Of a DNA stretch of 64,000 nucleotides, positions 40,425-53,375 are shown one piece after another (positions within the stretch are counted from its first letter, which is position 1; the number at the start of each line of letters is the position of its first letter). Source of the stretch: Deinococcus ficus (GTDB lineage Bacteria > Deinococcota > Deinococci > Deinococcales > Deinococcaceae); assembly GCF_003444775.1 (NCBI RefSeq), contig NZ_CP021082.1, forward strand, positions 578,682 to 642,681, read 5' to 3'. The translations under genes and the position numbers were made by a program. The notes under the pieces were generated by a model, which was not told the origin of the DNA, made no database searches, and saw nothing but the letters and a program-made list of their open reading frames with translations.

Positions 40425-42434
40425 TCAGTTGATCTTGACGCGGAAGTCCATCTTGAGTTCGCTGCCGACGCCGATGGTGTCGCTGAGGTTGATGGAGCCG
40501 TCGCTGTTCGTGTCCACGGCGATCTCCACGATCTGGCCGGCGGTCAGGGCGGTGGGGGCCGTGGTGCTCCAGGCGCCGCCGTCGACGCGGTAGTTGATGG
40601 TGCCGGTGCCGGAGTACGCGCCACTGATGCTGACGAAGGTGGTGTTCTCGGGGAGGAAGTCCTTGAGGTACAGGAAGGTGACGACGTTGTTGGTGTTGTT
40701 CTTGGCAATCACCGTGTAGCGCAGCACGTCCTGGGGCTCGGCCGGGATGTTGGTGGGCGTCGAGCCGAAGAGCGGCGCGGCCGGGCAGACGTTGGTCTTG
40801 CCGCAGGCGTCCACGAACTTCTTGATGTCCAGCGCGCCGGTGCTGGTGACGCGCAGCGTGTCGTTGTTGTCGGCGGCCACCGCGCCCGTGCTTCCAGAGG
40901 TCACCGTGTTGGTGATGGGCAGGGTGGTGTTCGGCGTGGAGGCGGCGCCGGCCGGGATGTTGATCACGGCGATCAGCTTGGCTTCGGCGCCGGGGGCGAG
41001 GGCCCCGGTGCTCGTCACGGGGCCGGCGGCCAATTCCGCGGGATCCAGCACGCCGTCGTTGTCGGCGTCGACGTAGTACTGCACGGGCACCAGCTGCGTG
41101 CCGCCGGCGGCGAGGGGCACGGTCACGCTGCCGCTCAGGGTGAAGGTGTCACTGGTGTTGCCGGCGTTGTACACGTCCAGCGGGTAGGTGACGGTGCTTC
41201 CCGGGGCCCCGACCAGCTGGGTGACGGGGTTGGGGGAGGTGCCGGGCTGCGTGGTGCGCTCACCGAACTGAACGCCGGACAGCAGGACGTTGTCACTGGT
41301 GGTGTTCACGAAGCTCGGGTCGTTGCTGGAGCGGGCCGTGATCAGCACTGAGGGAATGGTGGTCGGGGCGTCGGGCATGGCGCCGGCGGGCACGGTCACC
41401 TTCACCTGGAAGGTCTTGAACGCGGCCAGGCCGTTCGGGGCCAGCACGCCGGTGTCGAGCACACCGTCACTGTCGCTGTCGGTTAGGCCAACCAGTTCGA
41501 CGGTGGTACCAAGCGGGAAGCCGGCAGCGTCCAATTGGGCCGGGGTGGGCAGGGTGATGTCGAAGACGTCGTCGCGGTTGCCGGTGTTCTTCACCGTCTG
41601 GGTGAAAGTGATGACCTGGGCAGCGGCGCTGTAGGGCAGGGTGGCACTCTGGCTGTCGCCGCTGTAGGTGATGGTGCGGCCTTCGGGGCTCTGGTAGGGC
41701 GTGACGGCCGTGGTGGTGTTGTCGACGGTCCCGTCGGCGTTGCTGTCGTCACGCGGGCCGATCAGGCCGGAGTCGTTGCGGCTCACGGTGGTCTGGTTGT
41801 AGTTGTTGTCGTCGGCGGTGGTGGCCTTGGCGCCGGCCACGATGGGGTTGGTGCCCAGGGTCTGGCCGTCGGTGGCGGCTGTGGGCACGGTGTACGTGGC
41901 GAAGAAGAACACCGTGGAGCCGTCGTTGCCGGTGGTGTTGGGATCGTCGGCGGCCACGGACGCGATCGAGGTGATGGGCGCAGAAGCGCTCATTTCGGCG
42001 GGGGTCAGGACGCCGTCGCTGTTCGTGTCGGCACTGGCCGGGTAGTACGCCACGTTCGTGGGCGCCGAGGTACCGAAGACCGTCTGGGGCTGCAGGGTGT
42101 AGGTGTCGGCGACGTTGCCGGTGTTGGTCAGGGTGTAGCGGAACGACACGACGTCGCCGGGGCGGGCGCTGATGGTACCGGCGGGCGTGAAGGTGGTGCC
42201 GCCGGGGGTGCCGCTGGAGTTCTGGCCGTTGAGCAGGACGGAGAAGCTGGGCACTTCCTGCACCGTGGTGATGACCGTGTTGGACTTCGCTTCGGGCTGG
42301 GCGGCGCCGGTCGCGTCGCCGTAGGTGGCCGTCGCGGTGTTGGTGATCTGGGTGCCTGCGAGCGTACCGGCGCCGAGGGCGTTGGCGGACAGGAGAGCGA
42401 CGGTCAGGGCCGCCAGGGACAGGGTGTTCTTCAC
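40425..42434 (-). CDS. Exported DUF11-repeat protein with Ca-binding-type loops
   Basis: 669 residues from GTG 42434, with GGAGG 5 nt upstream. Signal peptide LSLAALTVALLSANALGAG. Repeated DUF11-type modules contain five DxDxDG-like loops: DTNSDGVLT, DSNADGTVD, DSDSDGVLD, DADNDGVLD and DTNSDGSIN. The spacing, about one per module, suggests calcium-stiffened rods. It starts 11 nt after the small upstream gene ends and lies 112 nt before the next DUF11 gene. No membrane anchor or LPXTG seen. Confidence 0.83.
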   Translation of the reverse strand: MKNTLSLAALTVALLSANALGAGTLAGTQITNTATATYGDATGAAQPEAKSNTVITTVQEVPSFSVLLNGQNSSGTPGGTTFTPAGTISARPGDVVSFRYTLTNTGNVADTYTLQPQTVFGTSAPTNVAYYPASADTNSDGVLTPAEMSASAPITSIASVAADDPNTTGNDGSTVFFFATYTVPTAATDGQTLGTNPIVAGAKATTADDNNYNQTTVSRNDSGLIGPRDDSNADGTVDNTTTAVTPYQSPEGRTITYSGDSQSATLPYSAAAQVITFTQTVKNTGNRDDVFDITLPTPAQLDAAGFPLGTTVELVGLTDSDSDGVLDTGVLAPNGLAAFKTFQVKVTVPAGAMPDAPTTIPSVLITARSSNDPSFVNTTSDNVLLSGVQFGERTTQPGTSPNPVTQLVGAPGSTVTYPLDVYNAGNTSDTFTLSGSVTVPLAAGGTQLVPVQYYVDADNDGVLDPAELAAGPVTSTGALAPGAEAKLIAVINIPAGAASTPNTTLPITNTVTSGSTGAVAADNNDTLRVTSTGALDIKKFVDACGKTNVCPAAPLFGSTPTNIPAEPQDVLRYTVIAKNNTNNVVTFLYLKDFLPENTTFVSISGAYSGTGTINYRVDGGAWSTTAPTALTAGQIVEIAVDTNSDGSINLSDTIGVGSELKMDFRVKIN

Positions 42435-42445
42435 AAATTCCTCCG

Positions 42446-42934
42446 TTATTTGACCGTGACGCGGAAGCTGAGCTTCAGCGATTCGTCTGGTTTGATGGCG
42501 CCCACGACCCAGCGGACGCCGGTGTACTCGTTGGGCTGGACGGTGACTTCCTTCTGAACGGACTTGCCGTTCTCCGTCACCGTGACCTTGCGTTTCAGGG
42601 GTGCCTCGGCGAAGGTCTTGCCGTCGACCGTGAAGAGCGTCGTGACCGCAGCGTTGCGGGTGGCGTCCCCGGCGTAGGTGGTGCCGCGCGGCACCGGAAG
42701 GTTGATGGCGGCGCCGCGCAGGACGCCCCGGGTGGTGTTGCGGGCCGTGACCTCTTCCAGCAGCAGGTCGCCGGGTTTGATGCTCTTGGGCATGTCCAGG
42801 CGCTGCTCGGTGACCTTGCCGTCTTTCTGTACGCGGACGATCAGGTCCTGAACGAGGGTCAGGGAAAGGGGAGCCTGGGTGGCCGCGTAAGCGGTCCCGA
42901 GCAGGGTGGTCAGCAGAAGCACGGTGCGGTTCAC
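42446..42934 (-). CDS. Small exported DUF11-like protein, first gene of the envelope operon
   Basis: 162 residues from GTG 42934, preceded by AAGGAGG; the longer in-frame start at 42961 has no site. Signal peptide NRTVLLLTTLLGTAYA. The mature part is one DUF11-like beta-sandwich (LLLEEVTARNTTRGVLRGAA, VRWVVGAIKPDESLKLSFRV). Its single-domain size sets it apart from its large neighbours; a chaperone-like or capping role is possible but only inferred. Confidence 0.8.
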   Translation of the reverse strand: MNRTVLLLTTLLGTAYAATQAPLSLTLVQDLIVRVQKDGKVTEQRLDMPKSIKPGDLLLEEVTARNTTRGVLRGAAINLPVPRGTTYAGDATRNAAVTTLFTVDGKTFAEAPLKRKVTVTENGKSVQKEVTVQPNEYTGVRWVVGAIKPDESLKLSFRVTVK

Positions 42935-43339
42935 AGTGGGCCTCCTTGGACAGGCAGACAACGACAGTGCACTGAGACAGTCAGCAGTGCAGCCGGGAGT
43001 GGTGAGCGTTGGGCAGGGGGGCGATCTCTGAGCCCGTTCAGGTTAGGAAATGGGCCTTTACGCCGCTCTTACCTGTGTGGGTGGTGGTTTTCCGCGTGAA
43101 TGTCCCCACCTTCATCTACATGAAGGTGGGCGCTCCGGACCGTTCTCCGGGCCCGACTCCTGCTGTTGCGACTCGCGAAAAGGCCGACCTGGCCGATGTT
43201 TTATCGATTTCCCGATCTGGCCTGTAATGGCATGACTCTGCCCCGTCTCCTGACTTTGGTCAGGACCACTGTTCAGGAGCCAGCTGCACAGGTTCACACA
43301 GGGCAGTGCCGCTATTCAGGTAGATGAAGGTCCGACTCT
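42935..43339. promoter_or_regulatory. Control region between the envelope operon and its putative regulator
   Basis: This gap holds no gene. It contains a perfect 11-bp hairpin (CCCACCTTCAT-ctac-ATGAAGGTGGG, 43105-43130), a second hairpin (TCCTGAC-tttg-GTCAGGA, 43248-43265) and TTCA-N6-TGAA repeats. The promoter of the envelope operon should lie in its left half; a possible -10 box is TAACCT near 43041-43046 on the minus strand. Confidence 0.45.
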
Positions 43340-43360
43340 TCAGGTAGATGAAGGATCGAC
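43315..43360. repeat. Tandem 24-bp repeat carrying TTCA-N6-TGAA
   Basis: TTCAGGTAGATGAAGG occurs at 43315-43330 and again at 43339-43354, each followed by a near-identical CGAC tail. The second copy overlaps the last codons and stop of the regulator gene. The same TTCA-N6-TGAA form recurs in the hairpin at 43111-43124. Confidence 0.6.
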
Positions 43361-45208
43361 GTGCAGGGTGTATCCCGCCCCACGGACCGACCGGACTTCC
43401 ACCGCGCTGGTCACCCGGGCCAGTTTGCGGCGGAGGTTGCCCACATGCACGTCGAGGGCGTTGCTGGCACCCGCTGAGCCTTGCCGGGTGGCCTGCGCCA
43501 GAACGTCTCGCGACACCACCTGGCCGGGCGCCGAGGCGAGCTCGGTGAGGACGGCCAGTTCCGTGGGACTGAGCGGGAGCGTGTGCGGGCCAACCATGGC
43601 GCGCTGCGCCTCGCGCTCGATCCTCAGAAGGCCGCGGTGCACGGTGTCGCCCGCCTGGACATCGCCCTTCGGCTGCGGCTTCTTGCCAGCCGCGGCGTCG
43701 AGCATCCCGACCATCTGCCTGCGGCAGTGGGCGCGGGCCAGTCGCCAGGCATCCTCGGCACTGACCACCTCAGGCGACGTGCACGCGGAGCCACAGGCGA
43801 GATCCACTGCCGGAAACCCGGCAGAGCGCGCCGCGTCCCTCGCGTGCCCCATTCCCGCCTGAACGGACGCCGTCCAGTCGGGCAGCTGCTCAGGAGCCGT
43901 GTTCAGGGCCGCGAAGACCCCGCCGCCCAGCCGGAACAGCCGGGTCTGGGGGGGCAGGGCACGTTCCAGGGCGGCGGCCAGCTCCCTGAGCAGCTGGTCA
44001 CCCTGCTCCGCGCCCTGCCTCAGGTCCGTTTCCTGAAGACCGCGCACCATCACGCAGCACACCCCGGCCTGCTGCCCGGACGCCTGCGTCAGCCCCGCAA
44101 AGAAGGCCCCATCGGTGGGGAGTCCGGTCACCCGGTCGACCCCCGCTGTTCCCTGCCCCCGCTCGATGGCCTCCGCGGTGTACAGGGCGTGCCTCACGAC
44201 GCCGGACGCCGACTCCAGCAGGTCACGGTCCGCCGCCCGCCAAGGCTCGGCGCTCCGGACGCGCCCGAAGATCATCACGAATTCCCGCTCCTGGTACGAC
44301 CCCAGCGGCACCATCGCGACGCCCTGGAGTCCGGCCGAGATCAGGGTGGGGGCCGCGTCCGGATGCTCGCGGTACCGTTCCACGTACACGGCCCTGGGGG
44401 ACGACACCGCGGCCCAGATCAGGCCCGTCGGCCGGACCAGCCGGCCGGGTACGGCAGCGCCGAAGGTTTCCCCCACGCCCGGCCGGGCCCAGGCCGCCAG
44501 ATGACAGGCCTCGTCCCCCTGGACGGCGACCAGGGCCGCCCAGTCGGTATCGGTGGTGTGCGCGACCAGGGCCATGGCCTGCGCCGCGACGTCCTCCACC
44601 GGCAGGTCCACCAGCTGCAACAGGGCGTTGACGCCCAGGAGGGTGTCGCTGTACGTCTGGGTGTCCCGCAGCGCTCGGACCAGTGAGGCATTGGCGCTGG
44701 CTTCCCGCTCCAGTTCCATGGTGCGGAAACGCAGCTCCAGTTCGTCCACCACCAGGGCCGCGAGGTCCTCCAGGGTCTGACGTTCGATCGGGGTCAGGCC
44801 CAGTCGCGGCCGACTGTCGATCACGCAGAGGGTTCCCAGGATGTGGCCGTCCGGGGTGATCAGGGGCGCCCCGGCGTAGAAACGGATGTGGGGGCTGTGG
44901 GTGACCAGGGGATTGTGCGCAAAGCGTTCGTCCTGGGTCGCGTCGGGAATCACCAGCACTTCCGGGCTGTGAAGGGCGTAGGCGCAGAACGACACGGAAC
45001 GGTCATCCTGCCGCTTGTTCTGACCCACGCAGGCCTTGTAGAACTGCCGCGTCTCGTCCACCAGCGAAATCATGGAGATCGGCACGTCAAACAGCCGGGC
45101 TGCCAGGTTGACCAGCCGGTCGAAGGCGGCCTCCGGCAGCGTGTCGAGGATCTGGTAACGCGCCAGGGCCTCCAGGCGGGCGTATTCGGCATCGACGTGC
45201 GCGGACAT
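43340..45208 (-). CDS. GAF-GAF-degenerate GGDEF-winged-helix regulator
   Basis: 622 residues from ATG 45208. GAF 1 is at about 20-165 (FDVPISMISLVDETRQFYKA) and GAF 2 at about 185-345. A GGDEF-like fold follows at about 350-490, in which the active loop reads LFRLGGGVFAALN, so cyclase activity is unlikely. A C-terminal OmpR-type winged helix runs from about 535 to 615 (PLSPTELAVLTELASAPGQV, DVHVGNLRRKLARV, SVRGAGYTLHV). It is a one-component regulator that may read c-di-GMP or another ligand. A -10 box TACAGT (45217-45222) lies 8 nt upstream. It is upstream of the envelope operon on the same strand and is the nearest candidate controller. Confidence 0.83.
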   Translation of the reverse strand: MSAHVDAEYARLEALARYQILDTLPEAAFDRLVNLAARLFDVPISMISLVDETRQFYKACVGQNKRQDDRSVSFCAYALHSPEVLVIPDATQDERFAHNPLVTHSPHIRFYAGAPLITPDGHILGTLCVIDSRPRLGLTPIERQTLEDLAALVVDELELRFRTMELEREASANASLVRALRDTQTYSDTLLGVNALLQLVDLPVEDVAAQAMALVAHTTDTDWAALVAVQGDEACHLAAWARPGVGETFGAAVPGRLVRPTGLIWAAVSSPRAVYVERYREHPDAAPTLISAGLQGVAMVPLGSYQEREFVMIFGRVRSAEPWRAADRDLLESASGVVRHALYTAEAIERGQGTAGVDRVTGLPTDGAFFAGLTQASGQQAGVCCVMVRGLQETDLRQGAEQGDQLLRELAAALERALPPQTRLFRLGGGVFAALNTAPEQLPDWTASVQAGMGHARDAARSAGFPAVDLACGSACTSPEVVSAEDAWRLARAHCRRQMVGMLDAAAGKKPQPKGDVQAGDTVHRGLLRIEREAQRAMVGPHTLPLSPTELAVLTELASAPGQVVSRDVLAQATRQGSAGASNALDVHVGNLRRKLARVTSAVEVRSVRGAGYTLHVDPSST

Positions 45209-45216
45209 CACCGCAC

Positions 45217-45222
45217 ACTGTA
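45217..45222 (-). promoter_or_regulatory. -10 box of the GAF-winged-helix regulator
   Basis: TACAGT on the minus strand, 8 nt before ATG 45208. Confidence 0.35.
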
Positions 45223-45438
45223 GGGGCTGGCTGTGGCTGCGCCCATGTAAAACACAACGCGTCAGCGAAAAAGTCGCCGGCTGAGCGTCCCTGCCCGCCG
45301 GACGCCAGCGCGCAGGTCACTGCGGGCACCACGGTGCCCAGCACCAGGATCCGGATTCCGAGGATCTTTTGCAGACAAGCCCCGCGGGCTGCCCCCTGGT
45401 GAGCCCCCTTTTCGCCAGGGCCGCCCCACCCCCCCCCT

Positions 45439-47103
45439 TCAGACCGGCTGCAGGTCCTGCATGGTGGCCCCCAGGGTACGGGCCAGTTGCGCGGCGCGGT
45501 TCAGGCGGACGTGACCGTGCTCCGTGTTCACGACGGTGCTGGGGTAGATCTTGAGCAGCTGGGCCTGAGCCAGGGCGTCGGCCCAGGCGTCGCTGCCCGG
45601 GCTCAGGGGGACATTGGCGCGCCCGTCGGTGAACAGCACCAGTTCGGCGTGCGCCTCCTGACGCAGAACCTCGCCGGCGAGTTGCAGGGCGTGCGCCAGC
45701 GGGGTCCGCCCCCCGGTCGGGGCGGCGCGCACGGCGTCCTCGGCGGCCTGGCGGTCCGTCGTCCAGCCAAGCCGCAGGTCCGCTCCGCTGCCCCGGAAGG
45801 TGATCAGGGCCACCCGGTCGCGCCCGCCACTTTCCGCCAGCAGGGCCATGACTGCGCCCTTGAGCGCGCCCATGCGCCCCGCCACCCCGACGCTGCCACT
45901 GGCGTCCGCGACGAACAGCACCCGCCGTCCCGCCTGCTCCTGCCTGACGGGGGCCTGGAAGTCCTGCCGGGTCAGTGTGAAGTCGCCCTGCGCTCCCAGC
46001 CCGCGTTGCAGGGCGGTGCGCAGGGTCGCGGGCAGGTCCAGACGCTCGGCCGCCGGATCCGGCTGCGTGCGGATCACCGGTCCGCGCGGCGCGCCTGCCG
46101 GTTGCCGGCCCGGGGCGGCCCGGTGCAGCACGATGGGCGCGGCCGGCGTGGCGGCGAAGAACTCGTCCGCGGCGGCCTCCGGCGGGTCTTGGGGGCGGTC
46201 AGGCGGGGCCGGTGCGGGCGGTTCCGGTGGGGGAGGCGGCGGGGGCGGCGCGGGGGGCGGCGGAACGGACGCGCGGTGGTTGAGCACCAGCGGGGCTACC
46301 GTGTCCACATCGTCCCACGTGACCGTCTCGCGGCCGTGCATCGCGGCGTGAACGCGGGCGGCGCGGTGCAGCACCAGGTCGGCCCGCAGGCTGCTCACAC
46401 CGGAGCGCACCACCAGTTCGGACACCTGTGTCAGCACCTCGTCACTGACCTGCACGCCCCGCCACCCCTCGGCGGCCTGCCGGAGGCAGGCGCGCAGCGC
46501 CTGTTCCTGCTCCGCCCAGCGGGCACAGAACTCTGCCGGGTCAGCCTCGAACGCCATGCGCCGGCGGATGATCTCCACGCGGTGCTCCGGCGACCGGGGG
46601 GCCAGCACGTCCACGCACAGCCCGAACCGGTCTAGAAACTGCGGCCGGAGCTGGCCCTCTTCCGGGTTCATGCTGCCCACCAGCGCGAAGCGGGCCGGCT
46701 GCTCGGCGCTGAGGCTGTCGCGCTGAACCCGCACCACGCCCATCGCCGCGGCGTCCAGCAGCACGTCCACGAGGTGGTCCGGCAGCAGGTTGACCTCGTC
46801 GATGTACAGCAGGCCGCCGTGGGCCTGCGCCATCAGGCCTGGCTGGAGCCGGGCCTCGCCCCGCAGGGCCGCGTCCAGATCCAGGGTTCCCACCACCCGG
46901 TCCTCGGTGGCGCCCAAGGGCAGGTTCACGAAGGGGCCGCGGTCCGGGAGCAGGGCCGCCAGTCCCCGCGCGGCCGTGCTCTTCGCGGCGCCCTTGTCGC
47001 CCCGGATCAGCACCCCACCCAGGTCCGGGCAGGCGGCCACCAGCGACAGTGCCAGCAGCAGCTGGGGCTGGTGCGCCACGGCCGACAATGGGTACGCGGT
47101 CAC
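45439..47103 (-). CDS. Magnesium/cobalt chelatase ChlI-ChlD-type ATPase subunit
   Basis: 554 residues from GTG 47103, which overlaps the methyltransferase stop (GTGA) and has AGGGGGTG upstream. The N-terminal AAA+ domain has Walker [21 protein letters not shown] and Walker [22 protein letters not shown] Pro/acid-rich linker follows at about 285-320, then a VWA domain with the MIDAS motif [10 protein letters not shown]. Thus ChlI and ChlD functions are in one chain. With CobN it should form the ATP-dependent metal chelatase. Last gene of the cobalamin-riboswitch operon. Confidence 0.88.
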   Translation of the reverse strand: MTAYPLSAVAHQPQLLLALSLVAACPDLGGVLIRGDKGAAKSTAARGLAALLPDRGPFVNLPLGATEDRVVGTLDLDAALRGEARLQPGLMAQAHGGLLYIDEVNLLPDHLVDVLLDAAAMGVVRVQRDSLSAEQPARFALVGSMNPEEGQLRPQFLDRFGLCVDVLAPRSPEHRVEIIRRRMAFEADPAEFCARWAEQEQALRACLRQAAEGWRGVQVSDEVLTQVSELVVRSGVSSLRADLVLHRAARVHAAMHGRETVTWDDVDTVAPLVLNHRASVPPPPAPPPPPPPPEPPAPAPPDRPQDPPEAAADEFFAATPAAPIVLHRAAPGRQPAGAPRGPVIRTQPDPAAERLDLPATLRTALQRGLGAQGDFTLTRQDFQAPVRQEQAGRRVLFVADASGSVGVAGRMGALKGAVMALLAESGGRDRVALITFRGSGADLRLGWTTDRQAAEDAVRAAPTGGRTPLAHALQLAGEVLRQEAHAELVLFTDGRANVPLSPGSDAWADALAQAQLLKIYPSTVVNTEHGHVRLNRAAQLARTLGATMQDLQPV

Positions 47104-47868
47104 GCCCGCACCCCCTGGTCGACCCGGAGGATGGTGATGTCGAACGTCCAGGCGTAGGTCCACTGACCGTCCTCTTCGGTCAGGAACGGCCCGAGCGCCG
47201 CCAGACTCTCGGATTCGCTCAGGGGAAGGCGCGCGAAGGCCAGCAGGGAGGCGATGTCCGTGAACGTCAGCCTGCGGCGCTCGGTCACGCGCCGGACGTC
47301 ACAGGTCCAGGCCAGGGCGTCCAGGGCGTCCTGCAGCAGACTCGCCCGGCCGGGCTTGGGAGTGCCGGCCAGCGCGCGGCGCAGTTGCACATGGGGACTG
47401 CCGACGCCGTCGTCTTCCAGCAGGTAGAGAGCGCGGCGGCTCAGGCGCCGCAGGGTCAGCAGGGCCGCGCGCAGGTCCGGCTGGTAGGCCAGGGACCAGG
47501 CCGCGAGGACCGCGTCATGGGGGGCGACCACTCCCTCCGCCTCCTCGAGGGAGCCGCAGACGGCGCGCACGTGCGCGGGTGGGCCTTTGGCCTGGAGCTG
47601 CGCCAGCATGTCGGGCGAGTGGTCCAGCGCCGTGACCTGCGCCACGGCGTCCGCCAGGGGAAGCAGCAGGCGGCCCGTGCCTGCCCCCACCTCCAGCAGG
47701 CTGCCCAGCCCGCGCAGGTCCTCCCGCAGGCAGGCGGCCGTGTTCGGCAGCGGCGGCTGGGAGTGGTCGTACCCGGCCGCCTTGCCCTGCCAGAAAGCAA
47801 GGTCGCGTTCCGGCCGGTACCGCTCCGACCGGGCGGAGTACACCAGGTCCCGCCAGCGGATGAACGGA

Positions 47869-47879
<11 letters not shown>
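47100..47879 (-). CDS. Class I SAM-dependent methyltransferase
   Basis: 259 residues. SAM motif I is [20 protein letters not shown], with the acidic strand 2 end in [14 protein letters not shown]. Strand 4 reads [20 protein letters not shown]. The overall form is of small-molecule methyltransferases. It overlaps cobN by 11 nt and the chelatase gene by 4 nt, so it is fixed within the cobalt operon. It does not look like a canonical CobI/CobJ-type corrin methyltransferase; its substrate is unknown, perhaps a corrinoid or porphyrin. Confidence 0.83.
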
Positions 47880-52187
<4,308 letters not shown>

Positions 52188-52191
<4 letters not shown>

Positions 52192-52883
52192 GCGGCCACC
52201 GCAGCGGCGCGCCCGGTCCGGCTCCACACGCGCAGCGCGACCAGCACAGCGAACACCGCGAACCCGAGGGGATTGGCGATCTCCCCGAGATCCACGCCGG
52301 CCAGGTCACACAGGGCGAAGGTCAGCGACAGGGCCACGACCATCCAGCCCATTGCCTGGGACGCGAGGCGCGCCCGCTGCGGGTCCGCCTGCTGGCCGCG
52401 CTGCAACTGCGCGGCCAGCAGGCCGTCCATGCCGTCGGTCAGGACCATGCCGAGCGTGAACACCAGGCCCAGCAGCAGCGGCGGTACCCGCTCACTCAGC
52501 GCCAGTGCCGACAGCTGTGAACTGGTTTCCATGCCCACGGCCAGCAGCAGGCCCATCAGCAGCGGACTGGAGGCGAGGACCGCCCGGCTGGCCGTCCGGG
52601 ACGGCTGAGCGTGCGGCGCGGCTGGCCGCAGCAGCCGCCACAGGTTCAGGGCCGCGACGCCCAGGAAAAGGTACGGCGCCAGCCAGCCCAGCCCGAAGTT
52701 CGCACCCAGGCGGTCCACCAGCAGGGCCAGCGCGGTCACCACCAGTCCATGTCCCAGGCCGAACAGCACCCCGTTCCACCGGCTTGGCCGGAGGCGGGAG
52801 AAGCCGTCGATGGCGGCCAGGTGATCGGCGTCCATGCCGTGGCGCAGACCCAGCGCGAACACCAGGGCGAGCGTGGCCGTCAT
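52188..52883 (-). CDS. NicO/HoxN-type cobalt/nickel transporter
   Basis: 231 residues from ATG 52883 (AGGAAC upstream). It has about six membrane helices. The metal signature of nickel/cobalt permeases is at the start: [20 protein letters not shown] (HX4DH form), with [20 protein letters not shown] as the second motif. It is shorter than typical NiCoT (8 helices), nearer to the NicO/UreH group. First gene of the operon and directly behind the cobalamin riboswitch and its terminator, so cobalt import is the likely role. Confidence 0.85.
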
Positions 52884-53014
52884 GCCTTGTTCCTGACCGG
52901 CCGGGCGGAGCGACAGGCAGGGTTCCGGGGAGGAGGTGGTGGGGTGGACAGGGAAGGGCGCATGGGAACTCCAGCAGGCACAGGCAAACGGCAACGGGAC
53001 GGGCATGCCAGAAA

Positions 53015-53044
53015 CGCCCACTCCGGTGGGGGCCGGAGTGGGCG
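53015..53044 (-). terminator. Riboswitch-linked intrinsic terminator
   Basis: A perfect 12-bp stem CGCCCACTCCGG / CCGGAGTGGGCG with a 6-nt loop, then TTTCT on the minus strand. It lies between the cobalamin riboswitch and nicO, so switching is probably by premature termination. Confidence 0.8.
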
Positions 53045-53131
53045 GGAATGCAGGTGTTCGTGCATTGACCGACTGACTCGCTGCTGGCCCTCTGATGGCG
53101 AGAGGTGCGAAGCCCGGAGGCGCCGCGTCCC

Positions 53132-53269
53132 TGAGAGGCATTCGGACTGATGGGCCAGGCCCCATTACCGCTGCGCAACAGTGCCGGAATCTCACCGGAC
53201 TTCCCCTGATTCAGGTATGGGGACTCTACCACCTGACGTCTGGAGGGCGTCCAGGGGCACAGCCTCTGT
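53132..53269 (-). ncRNA. Cobalamin (B12) riboswitch
   Basis: On the minus strand the conserved core reads AAGTCCGGTGAGATTCCGGC followed by ACTGTTGCGCAGCGGT, and then AGTCCGAATGCC, the hallmarks of the AdoCbl/B12 box. P1 can form between AGAGGC (53262-53267) and GCCTCT (53134-53139). It heads the nicO-cobN-methyltransferase-chelatase operon and should shut it off when cobalamin is plentiful. Confidence 0.93.
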
Positions 53270-53332
53270 CGGGGCAGGTTTCTGGTTCGTCCAGCCTCCA
53301 TCTGAGAGGTGAGTTCTTCTGTCCGTCGTTAC

Positions 53333-53353
53333 GATAATGATAACTCATTCTCA
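53333..53353 (+). promoter_or_regulatory. Fur-like iron box
   Basis: GATAATGATAACTCATTCTC is close to the 19-bp Fur consensus (GATAATGAT-type repeat with inverted half). It sits just upstream of the predicted -10 box of the iron-type binding-protein gene. Confidence 0.6.
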
Positions 53354-53362
53354 ATTCTTTGG

Positions 53363-53368
53363 TATGGT
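53363..53368 (+). promoter_or_regulatory. -10 box of the iron-type binding-protein gene
   Basis: TATGGT ends 7 nt before GTG 53376, consistent with a leaderless transcript; it decides for GTG 53376 over ATG 53364, which lies inside the box. Confidence 0.45.
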
Positions 53369-53375
53369 CCTCACC

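Noticed and set aside
43088..43227. Short plus-strand frame in the gap upstream of the envelope operon
   Set aside because: It runs through the hairpins and repeats and has no ribosome site; the gap is better explained as control DNA.
52880..53065. Minus-strand 61-codon frame between the B12 riboswitch and nicO
   Set aside because: It crosses the intrinsic terminator and has no ribosome site; the stretch is the riboswitch expression platform and leader.
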